Source: Dysidea avara
Lineage: Eukaryota > Porifera > Demospongiae > Dictyoceratida > Dysideidae
Reading direction: 5' to 3'
DNA: 64,000 bases
NCBI RefSeq assembly: GCF_963678975.1
Contig: NC_089279.1
Coordinates: 25,468,004-25,532,003, forward strand
In this document: positions 12,091-25,844 of the stretch, in pieces
Numbering within the stretch: the stretch's first letter is position 1
Layout of the letters: each line of letters opens with the position of its first letter
Notes under the pieces: generated by a model
Database searches by the model: none
What the model saw: the letters and a program-made list of their open reading frames with translations, nothing else
Told to the model about the DNA's origin: nothing
Program-made: the position numbers and the translations under genes

Positions 12091-13767
12091 AGTTTTTGTT
12101 AAAGCATACAGCTAGCTATAAATATGTGACTGTTCTATTAGGGTGACTGCTGTATTAGAGTATCTCGAGTCAGCTTACAAAGGATGTGTGCTTGCCTGGT
12201 TCATCGTGGTTTCGATCGATTATTAGACTAGAGTATCTCGAATCAGCCTACTAACTTGAAGGTGTATGGTCACAAATACAGCTAGCGTAAAAGGGGCGTG
12301 GTCTTGATTGATTGATCGATATACGTAGAATAAAGAATGGGCGTGATCTTGTGACCTATCGTGGAGTAACGGTACCTCCGTAGCTACTCTAAACACCTTA
12401 AATAATTTTGTGGCGTCTATTATGCTGCATAAAGAAAGTGTTGATATGGAAAATTAATGCCTCGATATGGTTTCGTTGGACGAAGAAGAAGACAAGCAGC
12501 TTGATTGAAGATAAAAGAAAAGACAAGGCGCACAGGGTGTACACTTTTCAGAACCCCAAAAGGCACATCCCACCAGTGAGTTTGTTGTTGTAGCGTAGAA
12601 TGGTGACTATGCGCTGCTTCGTTTGGGCTCTAGGCTTGCGACTGTGGTCAGTGAGTGAGGCAGTTGTACTAAATTTGGAGATTTGGGCGATTTTTTGAAA
12701 TTTTATATCCGGCCACCTGTAAATGTTTTGTTGTATTTAATGCTGTTTTATGTATTAGATGGACTAGTACTATTCCGTAAAGGTGGTTTTTGCCGCATAC
12801 AATGTTTGTAGGATGATTTTTAAAGGCGGAATTTTGGGCGGCACACGAAACATTCACCACAATCCCTACTTAAACGGTACGACCGTACCGTTTGATTAAA
12901 AGAGAATGCCAAATGCAATGCTGGCTCAGTCACATTGGTATGTCTGGTTCAGTGTTTGATAATTTAGCTACAGGTCTTTTAGTACCACCCTACATAGTGT
13001 TATAGTTATTTGTTTAGTAATGCTGATAACTACAGTATTAGCTATATACATGAAACAATTAAACCTGGCAAGACTGTAGCATATATAACTTAATAGTGAG
13101 TGTCCATAATTTATTTTGGGCTTTCGGTAATACTTAAGTTAATTTTTTTTTCTTTTAGGATTAATAGAACATGATTTAGCAACACATAAAAACAGAATAA
13201 CAATTGTTCTAATCAATAAGAATATGACTCTCCACTAAACGTAGTTGAGTGGAGACAGCAGGGAACTCTGTTTATTGCCACTAAACGTAGTTGAGTGGAG
13301 ACAGCAGGGAACTCTGTTTATTGCAGCTTTCTGCTCCCACAAATGGCCAGTACAGCGGAACATAATAGTGAAAATGATAAAGCACAGTGCATCCAGGAGA
13401 GTGTCTGGTTGTAAGACGCACTGTGCTTCTGTGATAAAAGATCTGCCAAACGGTTATAGAAAATAGTAGCCTCCTTGCCCAACCACCAAAAGTTGAAAAA
13501 ACAAATGGGGACTTAAGTTAAAATAAGTGTTATTATAGAAATGGAAGTAAATGTCGTAGTTCCTAAACTGGAGCTAGAACTGTAATTGTATGGGTTATGG
13601 TTCCATACCTGGAATTAGAACTGTAATTCTAAAGGTCATGGTTCCAGAACTAGAACTGGAACTGTAATTTTAAAGATTATGGTTCCAAAACTTTAACTAG
13701 AACTGTAATAACTGGCTGATACTGGAACAACACTAATCCTGCTGCCCCTCAAAGACATTATTAGCTA
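12091..13767. other. Intergenic: dispersed motif copies, 47-bp duplication
   Basis: Contains two copies of the CTATTAGAGTATCTCGA motif (near 12135-12175 and 12230). A direct tandem duplication of about 47 bp (CACTAAACGTAGTTGAGTGG) lies at about 13232-13325. GTTCCAGAACTAGAACTGG-type repeats lie at 13560-13735. A GC-richer patch with GGGCGTGG at 12290-12370 precedes a 61-codon frame (12408-12593) that I cannot assign. No supported gene. Confidence 0.45.
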
Positions 13768-14456
13768 TAGAGGTGTACCGATAGGCAAATTTTGAACCGA
13801 TCCGATATAAACCGATATACTGAGTCTGAACACCGATACCAATCCGATATACCGATATAACTAAGTGTAGCTATTTATATTTGAGGAACCACATATGCCA
13901 TGTTCAACTTTATTTTAACTACTGAAGAAACTACTGAAGACAGTCTTAAGATTATTGGCTATGCTTGGTTACCTATGGTGGTGTGGCCTCTATTGATAGC
14001 TCAGACTATAAGGCACCCACAAATATTTTAATACATGCCCCTGCCAAGATTAGTCCGGATTACTCTGCATTTTAATGCCTTGTAGAGATGGCTGGTTGTT
14101 TTATACTGTTCTCTTGGTTCATCTTATTGCTGTTTCCCCAGGCCCACCACTATGAGTGTTTGTTGTATGATTGGTAAGCTTTGTGACAACAAAACAGTAA
14201 GTATCCACACACTTAGATGGCTTCACATAGCGTACTGCTTTTAGACAAGGAAGATAACTACTGTTTCCCGCCCTTGTTAGCTAAATAATAGAGTTTATAA
14301 TGTGGCTTGATCATTGAACAGTGTCCTCAAGATAGTTCAGTTGTATATCGGTGTATCGTATCGGTTTTTAGCAGCAATATCAGCTCCCACCGATATAGTA
14401 GAAATGTCTATATCGGCCACCAATACAATATGTATCGGTATATCGGTACACCTCTA
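13768..14456. mobile_element. hAT-like element with 8-bp target duplication
   Basis: The ends are TAGAGGTGTACCGATA and its inverse TATCGGTACACCTCTA. They are flanked by a perfect 8-bp duplication ATTAGCTA (13760-13767 and 14457-14464). Inside the ends are reiterated CCGATATA words. 8-bp duplications are the hallmark of hAT transposases. At 689 bp with no transposase frame, it is non-autonomous. Confidence 0.88.
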
Positions 14457-15459
14457 ATTAGCTAGCTACCTCACAAAAAAGCTAAACTGGTAATTAAGAC
14501 TATATAAAACGACTACCCAGCATTAATAAATGCTAGCTAGAGACAACTCCTTGGGTACTACATCCGTTCACCCTCATCTTACGCACACGTATTTACACTT
14601 CGTTAAATCATGTGTTTGGGTTGTTGTGCGCATGCCACAACTATTAAGCGCCGCAACTATTAATTATCCTTTGAGAAGAACAAAGAAGCAAATGAATGGT
14701 GAAAGCAAACAGCATGGTTGCAGTGGACAGAACGTAATCGGAATAACAGATTCGTGAATCCGCCATCATTACCTTGGCTGTCTGAAATTTCTAGAGTCGT
14801 ACACCTAGCACAACCAGGTCTTACAGCAGGCAGGCAGGTAGACGAAATCCAGATGAATTTTCAAATTTTGTAAACTCACTGTACATCGAAGCATTCGACT
14901 TTTCACTTCGTTTACCCAAGGTACAGCATCATTATAACAGCACTAATGCATTCCAGCTGGTTTTTTCGTGTAAAACTTATTGCAAGGCCATTTTTAAGAT
15001 GCGAAAATCCATATAACCATATGATTTCTTACCAACCCCTACTATACAGTACTATTGTACTGTAAGATATGTCATAATTGTTGAATGACTTCAAAGCATG
15101 CAATAGTTTGTTGGCTTTGGTCATGGCCATCATGCTTTGGTCAACAACCTGTTTACTGTTTGAACAGTGATGTATTGGGAAAATACAGCACAGTTGAAAC
15201 AAATCAAGACTCACAGCAGTAAATCAGAAAGTAAAAAGCACGCACCTGAAATAATAATGCATGGCCACTACTGTAAGTTATTTACATGTAGCTTTCAATC
15301 CTCACCACAATTCGTGTGCATGACTTCCCCCATTGCGTAATGCCTCAGCTCATGGAGGTACAACAAGCTTTCAACTTGATACTAGAGACAATTAGTTGTT
15401 GAAGTGTCCATACTAAGACACTCACCTAAAATGAGGCTGATCAGTGCCGTTTGCTATAG
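14457..15459. other. Intergenic, no gene recognised
   Basis: Short frames at 14530-14757 and 15029-15214 lack domains or splice context. The sequence GTACAGTACTATTGTACTG near 15040-15062 is a small palindrome. Confidence 0.4.
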
Positions 15460-15612
15460 TTAAAGCACCGTTGCACGTGTGTATGGAAAATACAGCACAA
15501 GGAGGTGTGTCGAGAGACTAATACAGCACAAGACGAAGTCGAGTGCTGTATTTGCCTCGAGACACCCCTGAGTGCTGTATTTTTCATACACACAAGCATG
15601 GTGGTGCTTTAA
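15460..15612. repeat. Fold-back repeat with TTAAAGCACC ends
   Basis: TTAAAGCACCGTTGCACGTG at the left mirrors GCATGGTGGTGCTTTAA at the right. Inner words (GGAAAATACAGCAC, GTCGAG) are inverted on the other side. The frame 15543-15866 begins inside the right arm and is not supported as a gene. Confidence 0.7.
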
Positions 15613-15939
15613 GTGTTATATTGTACTTCCTGGTTGTCTGGCTTGGAGCAATTTTCTCTAGTACTCCAACCACTGCAATTTTTGGTGATCAGGATATCAG
15701 TAACTGTTTATGTAATCTATTTCTAGTAGAACTAATAGGATTAGTTTGGCTAGTTTTAGCAATTTACAATGTCATGCACATGATCAATCGTGCTGTCTTA
15801 GTGGAGTTGTGTTTAAATAGCGTCATGTTCAGACGATCAGTAAGTGTATATACAGTCTATTTCTAGTCGTAGAACGAACTGGTAGGATTAGTTTGGCTGG
15901 TTTTAGCGATTTACAGTGTGTTGTTTTCGTAACATTCCA

Positions 15940-16115
15940 TAAATAAATTCACATAACTGTACTATATGTGCGCAAATGTGCTGTATTTGCCCAATTAAGT
16001 GCATAACTGTACTGTATATTTGCCCAATTATGTGCGCAAATGTGCTGTATTTGCCCAATTAAGTGCATAACTGTACTGTATATTTGCCCAATTACCTGCA
16101 TAACTGTTCTGTATG
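15940..16115 (+). repeat. Minisatellite with TTTGCCCAATTA units
   Basis: Tandem units of about 60 bp combine GCATAACTGTACTGTATA, TTTGCCCAATTA and GTGCGCAAATGTGCTGTA. Roughly two and a half units are present, ending near the palindromic TGTATGACTCATACAG. Confidence 0.75.
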
Positions 16116-17975
16116 ACTCATACAGTACAGTTATGCAGCTAATATACCACTTTGACACCTCAGATCAAAGGAAACCACAGGGTTATATATCACATATTTC
16201 CCTGACCACAGGACGATATCTATATACTGCCCTGTGGTTAGGGCGATATCATGATATAGCCCTGACCACAACTGCCTTTGATGCTGAGGCAACTACAAAG
16301 CATTAGTTCCCTTTGATTGTTCATATAGACAATAGAGATGCTTAAAGTTTTGCATTGTGGGTTTGAATTAGAGCTGCTTAAAGTTTTGTATTGTGGGTTT
16401 GAGTTAAACATGTTGGTTTAGTTAAAGGCATTGTTGTGAAGCAAAAAGAATTGAGTGAATCAGCATTGCATAGTTCAGTTACTAAGCATCACTAAATAAT
16501 CATTTTTGTAATGTGGGAATTGTTTTTCTACAGAGTACATTTCAACTGCATGAAAAGATGCCTCAAACATTCACAACTTATATGTCTATGTGTTTATTTT
16601 AGCACCTTAGCTTGCTTTATTCATTCCACAATGTGGTTATTTGGTTTAAAATGGTATTACTACAACCAGTGAAACCCACAATCATTTCATTTTTGTGCCC
16701 ACAAATTTAAATCCACAATCGATGTTTGCAAACCTTTTTATAAAAGTAATGTGGTGAATGCAGGTTTGACTTCCTTCATCTATTAGGTGAGCATACCAGA
16801 GTGGTATATATTATTTATACCATGGCCACTCGGGATTTGCCTGATATATATATGCCCGCTCCCTCGGGCTTGGACATATATATCAGGCAAATCCCTCGTG
16901 GCCATGGTATAACTATTAAATAAGTACTGTATGAACCGTACACTACGTAGCATCACTTTGATCCTCCCACACAAAGTACAATGTACAAAGCGCAATAGCC
17001 TTGTTGTTAACAAAAGAATTAGTGATATTATCACTTTCTATTTCTGACCTCTTGCTATGTTGCTACAATAATTGTTTTGTTATTTGAAAATACCTGTATG
17101 TGCAAACTGATTCTGATTCAAGATACCATAACGGAAATGCACAGTAGGGATATAACACTTCTTATTGTTTTACTGTGATTTAATATCGTGCACTACTCCA
17201 GCGTGTTTCAGTACTTTTTATCGATGTGCTATGCATGGTCCCTATTCAAGTTAAAAATTCCAAAAATTTTTGTGTACTTGTCAACTTTTTTTGTAAATAA
17301 TTATTATGACTCGTGACCCCATGCACACTGCATCAAAGAAAGAAATGGCACAGTGCATCCCAGATATCAATTATTGTCTGAGAAGTGAAGTATCCATTAC
17401 TCTTCGTTGTCAGCTATGTTCAACCCTTTACACAGCAGTACGAATCAGTGACTGTTCGAAAAGCACCTCTGCAATCAAAGTAGCCAGTATGAAAAAAACG
17501 GATGATTTCTGTTACAAAAGGAAGTCATCATGTGCTACTGCCAAATCGACACCTTTTACTGTCAGCAAAGATGAATGGGACACAAAGAAGGACACTGGTA
17601 AGTCCATGAAGAATGTCTGCGGTATGCCAAAAGGCACCTCTCGGGCCAAAGCAACGTTGAACAGTGAAAAAAATCTAGCCTGCAGTATGCTTGCAGGTTT
17701 GAGGTGTGCTGTCAGGTGTACAGTAAAGGTACACTCATTATTTTGATCATTAACAATTTTAGTGTTTTCCTGCTAAAAATTTTCCATTCGCAATAATTAC
17801 ATTTGTCACCCTTGACCTCTAAATTCTTTCCAGTAGTATATTTGCAAATAGTATCCATTATTACCTTTATGTACTATGCAACACCTCTTACAAAGGGTAT
17901 GTACAAATACAGATAATTTTACAATCAAGATAGTAGACCTTCTATTGATATAATTGTCATGTTGACATATCACAG
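16116..17975. other. Intergenic with palindrome; unassigned frame 17306-17746
   Basis: 16815-16912 is a near-perfect inverted repeat: TTATACCATGGCCACT mirrored, with GGATTTGCCTGATATATA arms. 16320-16410 holds a short direct repeat (GCTTAAAGTTTTG). The 146-codon plus-strand frame at 17306-17746 lies just upstream of the CYLD-like exons. It has no clear splice junction into them and does not read as the USP Cys box. It could be an unrecognised exon, and I cannot decide. Confidence 0.4.
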
Positions 17976-19604
<1,629 letters not shown>

Positions 19605-20029
19605 CAACTACCTTTATTTACACAAGTTAGCTGACCTCATATTACTTGCACATGTCTCCACTACATATGCACACACAATATAATTACAATTATGACATTT
19701 TTATTACATAATGTAATTGCAAACATGACATTTTTCTATTATTGCTTATTTCATTAATTAATAAGTTTAAAAAACTTGCATTCATGTGATATCACTTGTT
19801 ATATACAATGCAAATCTGTAGCAATAATCCCTGGTGGCTGTTGCTAATTAATAATGACTCAATAATACAGTTAATACAAATATGAAATTATATCCTTTAA
19901 CACATGCATGATTCACTTCAACCAAAGCAACTCGAGTGGTAGAGTGAAAGTGCTTCCTATTTCACTCACTATTTCCCAAAACATCTATTTTACAAGTAGT
20001 ATTTTTACTGGGATCAAAAACAGTAGGGT
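19605..20029. other. 3' flank of CYLD-like gene
   Basis: AT-rich sequence after the CYLD-like stop codon. It includes AATTAATAA-type stretches but no clearly decisive polyadenylation signal, and no other feature. Confidence 0.4.
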
Positions 20030-20423
20030 CGCCTACACCTGCAGATAGACGATTGAACATTTAATCCCTATGAGCCTTATCCGCAATTACGTCACAACGC
20101 AAAAATGGCGAAAAGTGTGGGGGCCTTTTGTACAGAGAGGCATTGGGAAGAAACCAAAAGCAGACCGTAGGACTACTCGAGAAGTACGAAAATGCGTGCC
20201 CCTACATAGTAAGATAGTTAATAAGCCTCACCAGAGTTTTCTCATGCTTTCTTCACGTGGAACATCTCAAAACGTTATCCCTTCCATACAAAGTATCCCA
20301 CTTGGCCCCCACACTTTTCGCCATTTTTGCGTTATTTTCGCGTTGTGATGTAATTGCGGATAAGGCTCATTGGAGAATGAATTAGAGATTAAATGTTCGC
20401 TAGTTTATTTTCAAGTGTAGGCG
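20030..20423. mobile_element. Fold-back MITE with CGCCTACAC ends
   Basis: The left arm (20030-20138) and right arm (20297-20423) are inverted copies. They share GCCTTATCCGCAATTACGTC, CGCAAAAATGGCGAAAAGTG and TGGGGGCC words. The tips read CGCCTACAC and GTGTAGGCG. The open frame 20070-20348 is read from the arms and is not a gene. Confidence 0.8.
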
Positions 20424-20639
20424 ATAAGTGCACCATATGCCAGATACAGTATTTGTATTAGTATTTGTATACCACTATTCTTGTGCACCATGTGATTTCA
20501 AGGTATGATAATTTTTTTTCCATGTAGATGTGATTTCAAGGCATGTAAAAACTTTTCTGGGGAGTACACCACCAGACCTTGCATGCTACTGCATCTAAAT
20601 ATGAGATGAAAATAGATGATCAGATAATTATAACACAGG

Positions 20640-21090
20640 AAAAAATGTGGCATTTCCTGTAGCAGGATATGTGCAGGAAATTTACAGGACAGGTGACATT
20701 TCCAGCACATATCCGGGAGATGGAAATGTACAGGAAATTTGCAAATTTCCTGTACATTTCCTACTACATGATAGGCACAATTTCCTGCAGATTTCCTGCA
20801 CTGGACATATGAAATTTCCTACAGATTTCTTCTATAAGGTATTTATGAAATTTCCAATACACTTCCCCTATACAGTATCTATGGAATTTCCTATAGATTT
20901 CCCCTATACGATATCTATGAAATTTCCTGTAGATTTCCTCTATACAATATCTATGAAATTTCCTAGATTTCCCCTATACAATATCTATGAAATTTCCTAC
21001 AGATTTCCCTTATACAATATCTATGACATTTCCAACAGATGTCATCTATACAGTATTAATGAAATTTCAAATACATTTCTTATACAGTAT
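20640..21090 (+). repeat. Minisatellite with ATGAAATTTCCTATAGATTT units
   Basis: Units of about 36 bp (TATCTATGAAATTTCC, AGATTTCCCCTATACAA) are clear from about 20830 to 21080. Upstream is a related zone of palindromic GGAAATGTACAGGAAATTTG words. The frame at 20647-21093 is an uninterrupted translation of these units (MKFP.DFPY-type). Multiples of 3 in the unit length keep it open, and I see no independent sign of a gene. Related words recur at 25845-26345. Confidence 0.8.
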
Positions 21091-21744
21091 TAATGAAACT
21101 TATACATGCGGTAAAAACTGTAAACAATAATATCTACATGGTATTACATTATACACATGTACACAGTTACAAGGGTATAGTATAGCTACAAGTTAGTCAC
21201 GTAGTACAGTACCATATATCAGATTTTGTGACCCATCACGAAATTTCTTTTGCTTGGGACAAAGTGTGATCACCTGGGCTGAACCTGTTTAATTGACTAC
21301 CATCTTTATCATCATATCAGCATGTTTACTCCTTAAGCTTGAGTTTTAACTTTCATTAGCTCATCGTGTCACTCCTTGCTAGATGTCTCTCTGCTCTCTT
21401 GGTGTATCGATGTCACTTAATATCTTCTTGATTGATAGCTATTTCCACCTTGCCCTTAAGTTCGACATATTACAGCTGCTCCACTTTATTGAAGTTTCTG
21501 CAAATTGTATAATGTAAATGAATGCACGGTATAATACACATTAACAAAAAAAATGCAACCTACACTACAATATAACTATTTTTCTTGGACATTTAAGAAA
21601 GTTGAACGATGCAAGATTACTGAAAACAGATCCAGTGTAACCATACGAAAAATGTTTGTGGTCAGGGCCAACAAATATGAAAACTGAATACATTAATACT
21701 ATGCATAGAAAACACATTAATAGTAGGACCTAATGTATTTCGCA

Positions 21745-22345
21745 GACTGGACTCGCAGACTGGACTCATGCACTGAACTAAACAGCTTCTTAACAGTTAT
21801 CCAGGCATTATCTAGCTCCTGTACCACTGGAAACACCATTATCAAGCTAAAACTGTTGAAGCTGCTCTTCCTACAAAGTTACAGAGTTCGCAAATGCACT
21901 AATTTAATAGAATGTTTACAAAACATGTATACTAGCAGTGGTGGAGGCTATTGTAGTTGCGTAGGATTAATTCCTTTGCTGCTTTACTGCTTAGTACTAG
22001 TGGATAGGCTACTGTGAATGACCAGAAGTAAATACTTAGCGATGTTGTTAGTATTGCGCTATCCGCTTAATGCTGCCCGCTAAGCTAGTTTACATCTAAA
22101 AATATGTTGTCACTATATAGACTGTGTAGAAAAGGCTATGTGTAGCCTATATCTAACTATTTATGCACTATTATAACGTCTTGTAAATATTCTAATAAAT
22201 TAGTGCACGTGCGATATTTGTGACTTTGTAGGAAGAGCAGCTTCAGTAGTTTTAGCTTGACATTAGTGTCTACAGTGGTACAAGAACTAGGAAATTCCTG
22301 GATAATTGTTAAGAAGCTGTTTCTAACTTAGTGTGAGTCCACTCC
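21745..22345. repeat. Fold-back element, ~170-bp arms
   Basis: The left arm (21745-21915) is mirrored at about 22190-22345. Shared words are AACAGCTTCTTAACA, TTATCCAGG, GTACCACTG, TCAAGCTAAAACT and GAAGCTGCTCTTCCTACAAA. The loop is about 275 bp. The frame 21733-22017 is read through the left arm. Confidence 0.78.
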
Positions 22346-23056
22346 ACAAAATACATTAGGAGTATTAGTAGCATGTTGGCAGCTATTCTTGAAAACTAGC
22401 TCCTTAAGTGGCTGAAATACAGCAGAATCAGTACCAAAATCTTTGGCTGGCTGTTGAAGGCCATCCACCACTGATTCTCATGAAGCGAGGTCCTCGTGTC
22501 AAAGCCAGAAAATGTGACTAGAGCCTGACAGGGCACCCAGAAAACATAACCTCAAGAAACCAGTTTTGAACATCAAAATCGCCGGATAGTTTGATAGTGT
22601 AGCTACCCACTAGAGGTGGTCGTTTAACTTCTCCTGGTGTATAATTTGGATCCGCTTTCTAAAATCAAGTTACAAATAATGGTAAAGAACTGTGTGGTAT
22701 TATGTTCAATCCAAATGCACCTGGGAATACATACATACTACTCAAGGTACTACTTAGCACAATTACTGTAGGCAAGATATGAGCAATGTAGGATATAAGG
22801 TTACACATATTTTGAACAGGATGTCTGTTTGTGGCCTTGTTTAATGATACACCACAGAATAAACACATACTACAAACAAATACATAATTACAAACAAGAC
22901 TTGTAATCACAAGAGAACCTCACCTACAGACCAGGTGACACATCAACGACATTCAGTAGTAACAGCTCAAACTCAATTGTAGGTTGGCATCCTGAGGTCC
23001 AATGGACTTTTTCAACAGGTGCTATAGTCTTAATGATGTTCACCATCTTGGCAAAG
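22346..23056. other. Downstream flank of the minus-strand candidate gene
   Basis: On the minus strand, 22650-22600 opens after a CTTGATTTTAG-like acceptor and reads KADPNYTPGEVKRPPLV before reaching a further frame. It could be another exon, but its phase does not join the exon ending at 23057 without passing a stop. No other feature. Confidence 0.3.
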
Positions 23057-23400
23057 CTACCATTCTCTTAATATATCTGGTGATACATTCTGCTGACGAG
23101 TAACACTATATTTATCTCCAGACATACTACTCTATTGATGAGTGCGATTTTGATAACCTGGATATAATAAATATTTGTGTACTGGACTAGGCGACTCTAA
23201 ATGATGCCTACCTTGTTTTCCTGCACCGAGTTGTAATAAGAAGAGCTTGTTTGTTTCCTCACATTAGAAGCAGTGGCAATAATACCATTCCTTTTCACAT
23301 ACCCATACGGAAAATTATAGCTGTTAAGGTAGGCGGGTGATGTGCGAGTAGTGACTTGAGTCCAGAACCCCTCGAGTCGAGACGGCCGCTTCACTGGCAT
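23057..23400 (-). CDS. Candidate small two-exon protein, unknown function
   Basis: Exon 1 (23400-23212) starts ATGCCAGTG and encodes MPVKRPSRLEGFWTQVTTRT and 43 further residues. It ends AAAACAAG before GTAGGC. Exon 2 (23131-23057), after a CAATAG acceptor, continues in phase with SSMSGDKYSVTRQQNVSP and stops after REW. The predicted protein is about 87 residues, rich in Ser, Tyr, Asn and Arg, without signal peptide or membrane segment. Small proteins of this texture include cilia-associated microtubule inner proteins, but I recognise no family. The codon texture is unlike the surrounding AT-rich DNA, and the start region is GC-richer, like a promoter. An upstream frame overlaps the start (23504-23391). 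Confidence 0.4.
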
Positions 23401-23504
23401 TCTTTTATTTCACTACTTGCTTGCGGAGTCTTCTCTTTCTCTATGTCACAGAAGAACGCTTCGATTCTCTCCAACTTTCTGCCAGCACCTGCCAACGTCG
23501 CCAT
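23391..23504 (-). CDS. Overlapping upstream ORF, 37 residues
   Basis: AAAAATGGCG is a good initiation context. The frame reads MATLAGAGRKLERIEAFFCD and ends with TGA inside the first codons of the MPVKRP frame (overlap within ATGCCAGTGA). It could be a regulatory uORF, the real N-terminal reading of a differently spliced gene, or the first cistron of a dicistronic mRNA. The residue texture (LERIEAFFCDIEKEK) looks protein-like. Confidence 0.35.
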   Translation of the reverse strand: MATLAGAGRKLERIEAFFCDIEKEKTPQASSEIKECQ

Positions 23505-24271
23505 TTTTAATGTTCCCGCGCAGCATAACAAACGCCTCAACTTTTGTCAGAAAAAAACTATTAAGTTGCGCGCTTAGATTAAAATAGATCGGTTCAAATT
23601 CTTGCTCTTTGCGACCCACCCAACCTTTTACTCTAGAAGAGAAAGAGAGTATCTTCCCTCATATTATGTACAGCTAGCTAAATATTATACGTAGCTATAC
23701 CATAGATTATATAGAGGGCTATAATCTATGGTTTCAAACTCTAGTGCACAGACTAACGTACGAGAAGCCATACAATTGCACGTAAGAGTTTGCTACTTGA
23801 TATTATTTCAGCCCTTCAGTACACTCAGACTTACTTCAAAGATTCTGTTGAGCAACATGCAACTGTCAGCACCCAACTAAATTACGTTAAAAATGCTTTC
23901 AGATTGCTGCATCTCAGGCTTGAGTGATGATTTCAAAAATTTTCCTGGTGGAGGGGGGGCCTGCCCCCAGACCCCCTTGAAAATATGCTACAATTGCTAT
24001 GCCCTCAACTGTGGTGGCCCACCCGCCCCTATTTTGCCAGAGCCAGCCCTGCTTGGTAGTCTTGTTTGGTTACACTTTGGTTCACACTTATCAGATTTGA
24101 TCAATTTAATTGTTCAGGACAAGTAGTGCAATCTGGATCCAGAGGCAGAGATGGTTTCAGTACCCACAGATGATTAGTGCTGTGAGCAACTGGCAATCTG
24201 GCTCAGTGCCCGAGACATGCTGAAACACGTAGTAGCTACTGTAATACATGAAGGAGTTGATTATATAATTA
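23505..24271. other. Intergenic, GC-richer start then AT-rich
   Basis: 23515-23560 is GC-rich (CCCGCGCAGC), a plausible promoter for the minus-strand gene. A 13-bp stem hairpin (CCATAGATTATA/TATAATCTATGG) lies at about 23701-23736. 23930-24055 has a GGAGGGGGGGCCTGCCCCCA patch typical of a transposon terminus, but no partner end was found. Confidence 0.4.
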
Positions 24272-24567
24272 CAGGGGAGGATCCAGACTTTTAAAAGGAA
24301 GGTTCCACTTTAAATTGTAACTTCAGTCTAGCTGTAAGTTGAAGATCAAAAAAAAAAGGTCATTACCTGCTGACAATAGCTGCCCCTCACCATAGATGCC
24401 CTCACCAACTACATTTCCTTATTTATAACTGTATACACATAGCTTGCTACACTGCTCCTCAAAAGACTACTGTGACTTCTCTATTAGAGTATCTCGAGTA
24501 AGAGAGGCTCTTCTTTCAAAAGGGGGGTTCCATGGAACCCTTTGAACCCCCCCTGGATCTGCCCCTG
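24272..24567. mobile_element. hAT-like MITE, diverged copy
   Basis: The ends CAGGGGAGGATCCAG and CTGGATCTGCCCCTG are inverted. Inside it shares a core with the MITE at 39374-39723: AAGATCAAAAAAAAA/AAGACCAAAAAA, then TTGCTACACTGCTCCTC and the CTATTAGAGTATCTCGA motif. The flanking octamers (TATAATTA, AAATCGAT) do not match, so the insertion is old or rearranged. Confidence 0.72.
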
Positions 24568-25844
24568 AAATCGATACAGAATTTTGCATGTATGATCAGC
24601 TTTGGCTACACAGCATGTGCAATTCCCACTGAGCCAAACTGGAAATTGACAAATAGCTACACCAAAATCTTTTAAGTGCATTCTATGTAAGTAATTATGC
24701 ATCAGATGTAAAGCAAAAGCACACATCACAATGTCGACCCCATTTGATGTGGTGTCAAACTCATACATTATGTAGAGTCGTTTTTCTACGATAAAGTGTG
24801 TGGGAATACTACCTTAAATAGACATATACTTCTTGTAGCCAATATAGCTCCTAATGGTGTTCAGTCCCCTTCATTGACTCATTGTCAATAGTCTCTCAAC
24901 GGACAATCCTATAGTTTGTGGCTGCTGATAGTAAAATATCTGAGTTGAGTTAGCTACATATACGTATGCTGGTGAGAATTTTATAAATTTATCCCAGAAC
25001 TTTTATTGTAGTTGTAGTGGCACAATGGATCCTAGCCACTACTGCTATGATCCAGTAGCAGTAGTGGCTACTGGATGGTAGCTTCATTGGTTTCGTATAC
25101 ATAATTATGTGTTGACCTGGTTATAGTGGTACTCCTCTGGTAAGAGTAGAAAGGTGTGTGCTGAAGTTCCAACAGGTACTGTAGAAAATGTATGGGAGAT
25201 GAGTTTCCCAGTTCGCTGTGTATAGAAAATTGTTCCAGCTCATCGATAAAATGATTTTTTGCTTATTGTGAGATGACACATAACAGCCTATAATATTATT
25301 TAATTTTATGGTGATCCTGTGTAATTCATAATACAAAGTGACGTAATTATGCAAAGGTTGCTTGTTTTCTGTTTTGTGCCATGGTTACCAATGGGGCTCA
25401 ACAGAGAGTGTCTGGAAAGCCACCCATTTGTTTGTTTAACCATTACTAGCACTTACAAATTGTGGCAAACCTATTATATCAAACAGCATGTAGCATTTTT
25501 TGAGCTGTAACAATTTGTTATTACATATATAGGTATATTGATCACGAGATTAAAGTTTGGTGCACGGGTTAATTTCTATATTCTGCAAGACAACAAAAAC
25601 TGTGAAGTGTGCGATAGAATTTTCAGTGGATGCAGATATATTCATGTAATAATTCTACCTTTAGCTACCAGTTAAACTGCATAGTACAAACTGAAAATAA
25701 AATTATTGCAAGATTCTACAGTAATTTGAGCTGAAGTGTAACCATATAAATTTAAAATTCCATAGTAACTTCAAATCAATGACAGTAAAAGTGGCATGTG
25801 TCAAACTTATATTACATGCCTAACTGCAAACTACCGTAACAGGT
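24568..25844. other. Intergenic; hairpin at ~25033-25071
   Basis: TAGCCACTACTGCTA and TAGCAGTAGTGGCTA form a 15-bp stem separated by TGATCCAG. No coding region is recognised; the minus-strand frames at 24484-24768 and 25121-25354 lack domains. Confidence 0.45.

Noticed and set aside
12408-12593. First exon of a host gene
   Set aside because: The frame follows a GC-richer patch and ends near a GTGAGT, but no downstream exon joins it and the protein matches nothing I know.
7069-13734. One 6.7-kb element bounded by AGTGNTGTTGTTCCAG inverted ends
   Set aside because: The ends do face each other and share ATCCTG near the outer edge. The duplication does not line up, and the GTTCCAG words are reiterated, so two separate repeat copies are as likely.
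20070-20348. 92-residue protein with MALIRNYVTT-like start
   Set aside because: It is read through both arms of a fold-back MITE and is nearly mirrored on the other side.
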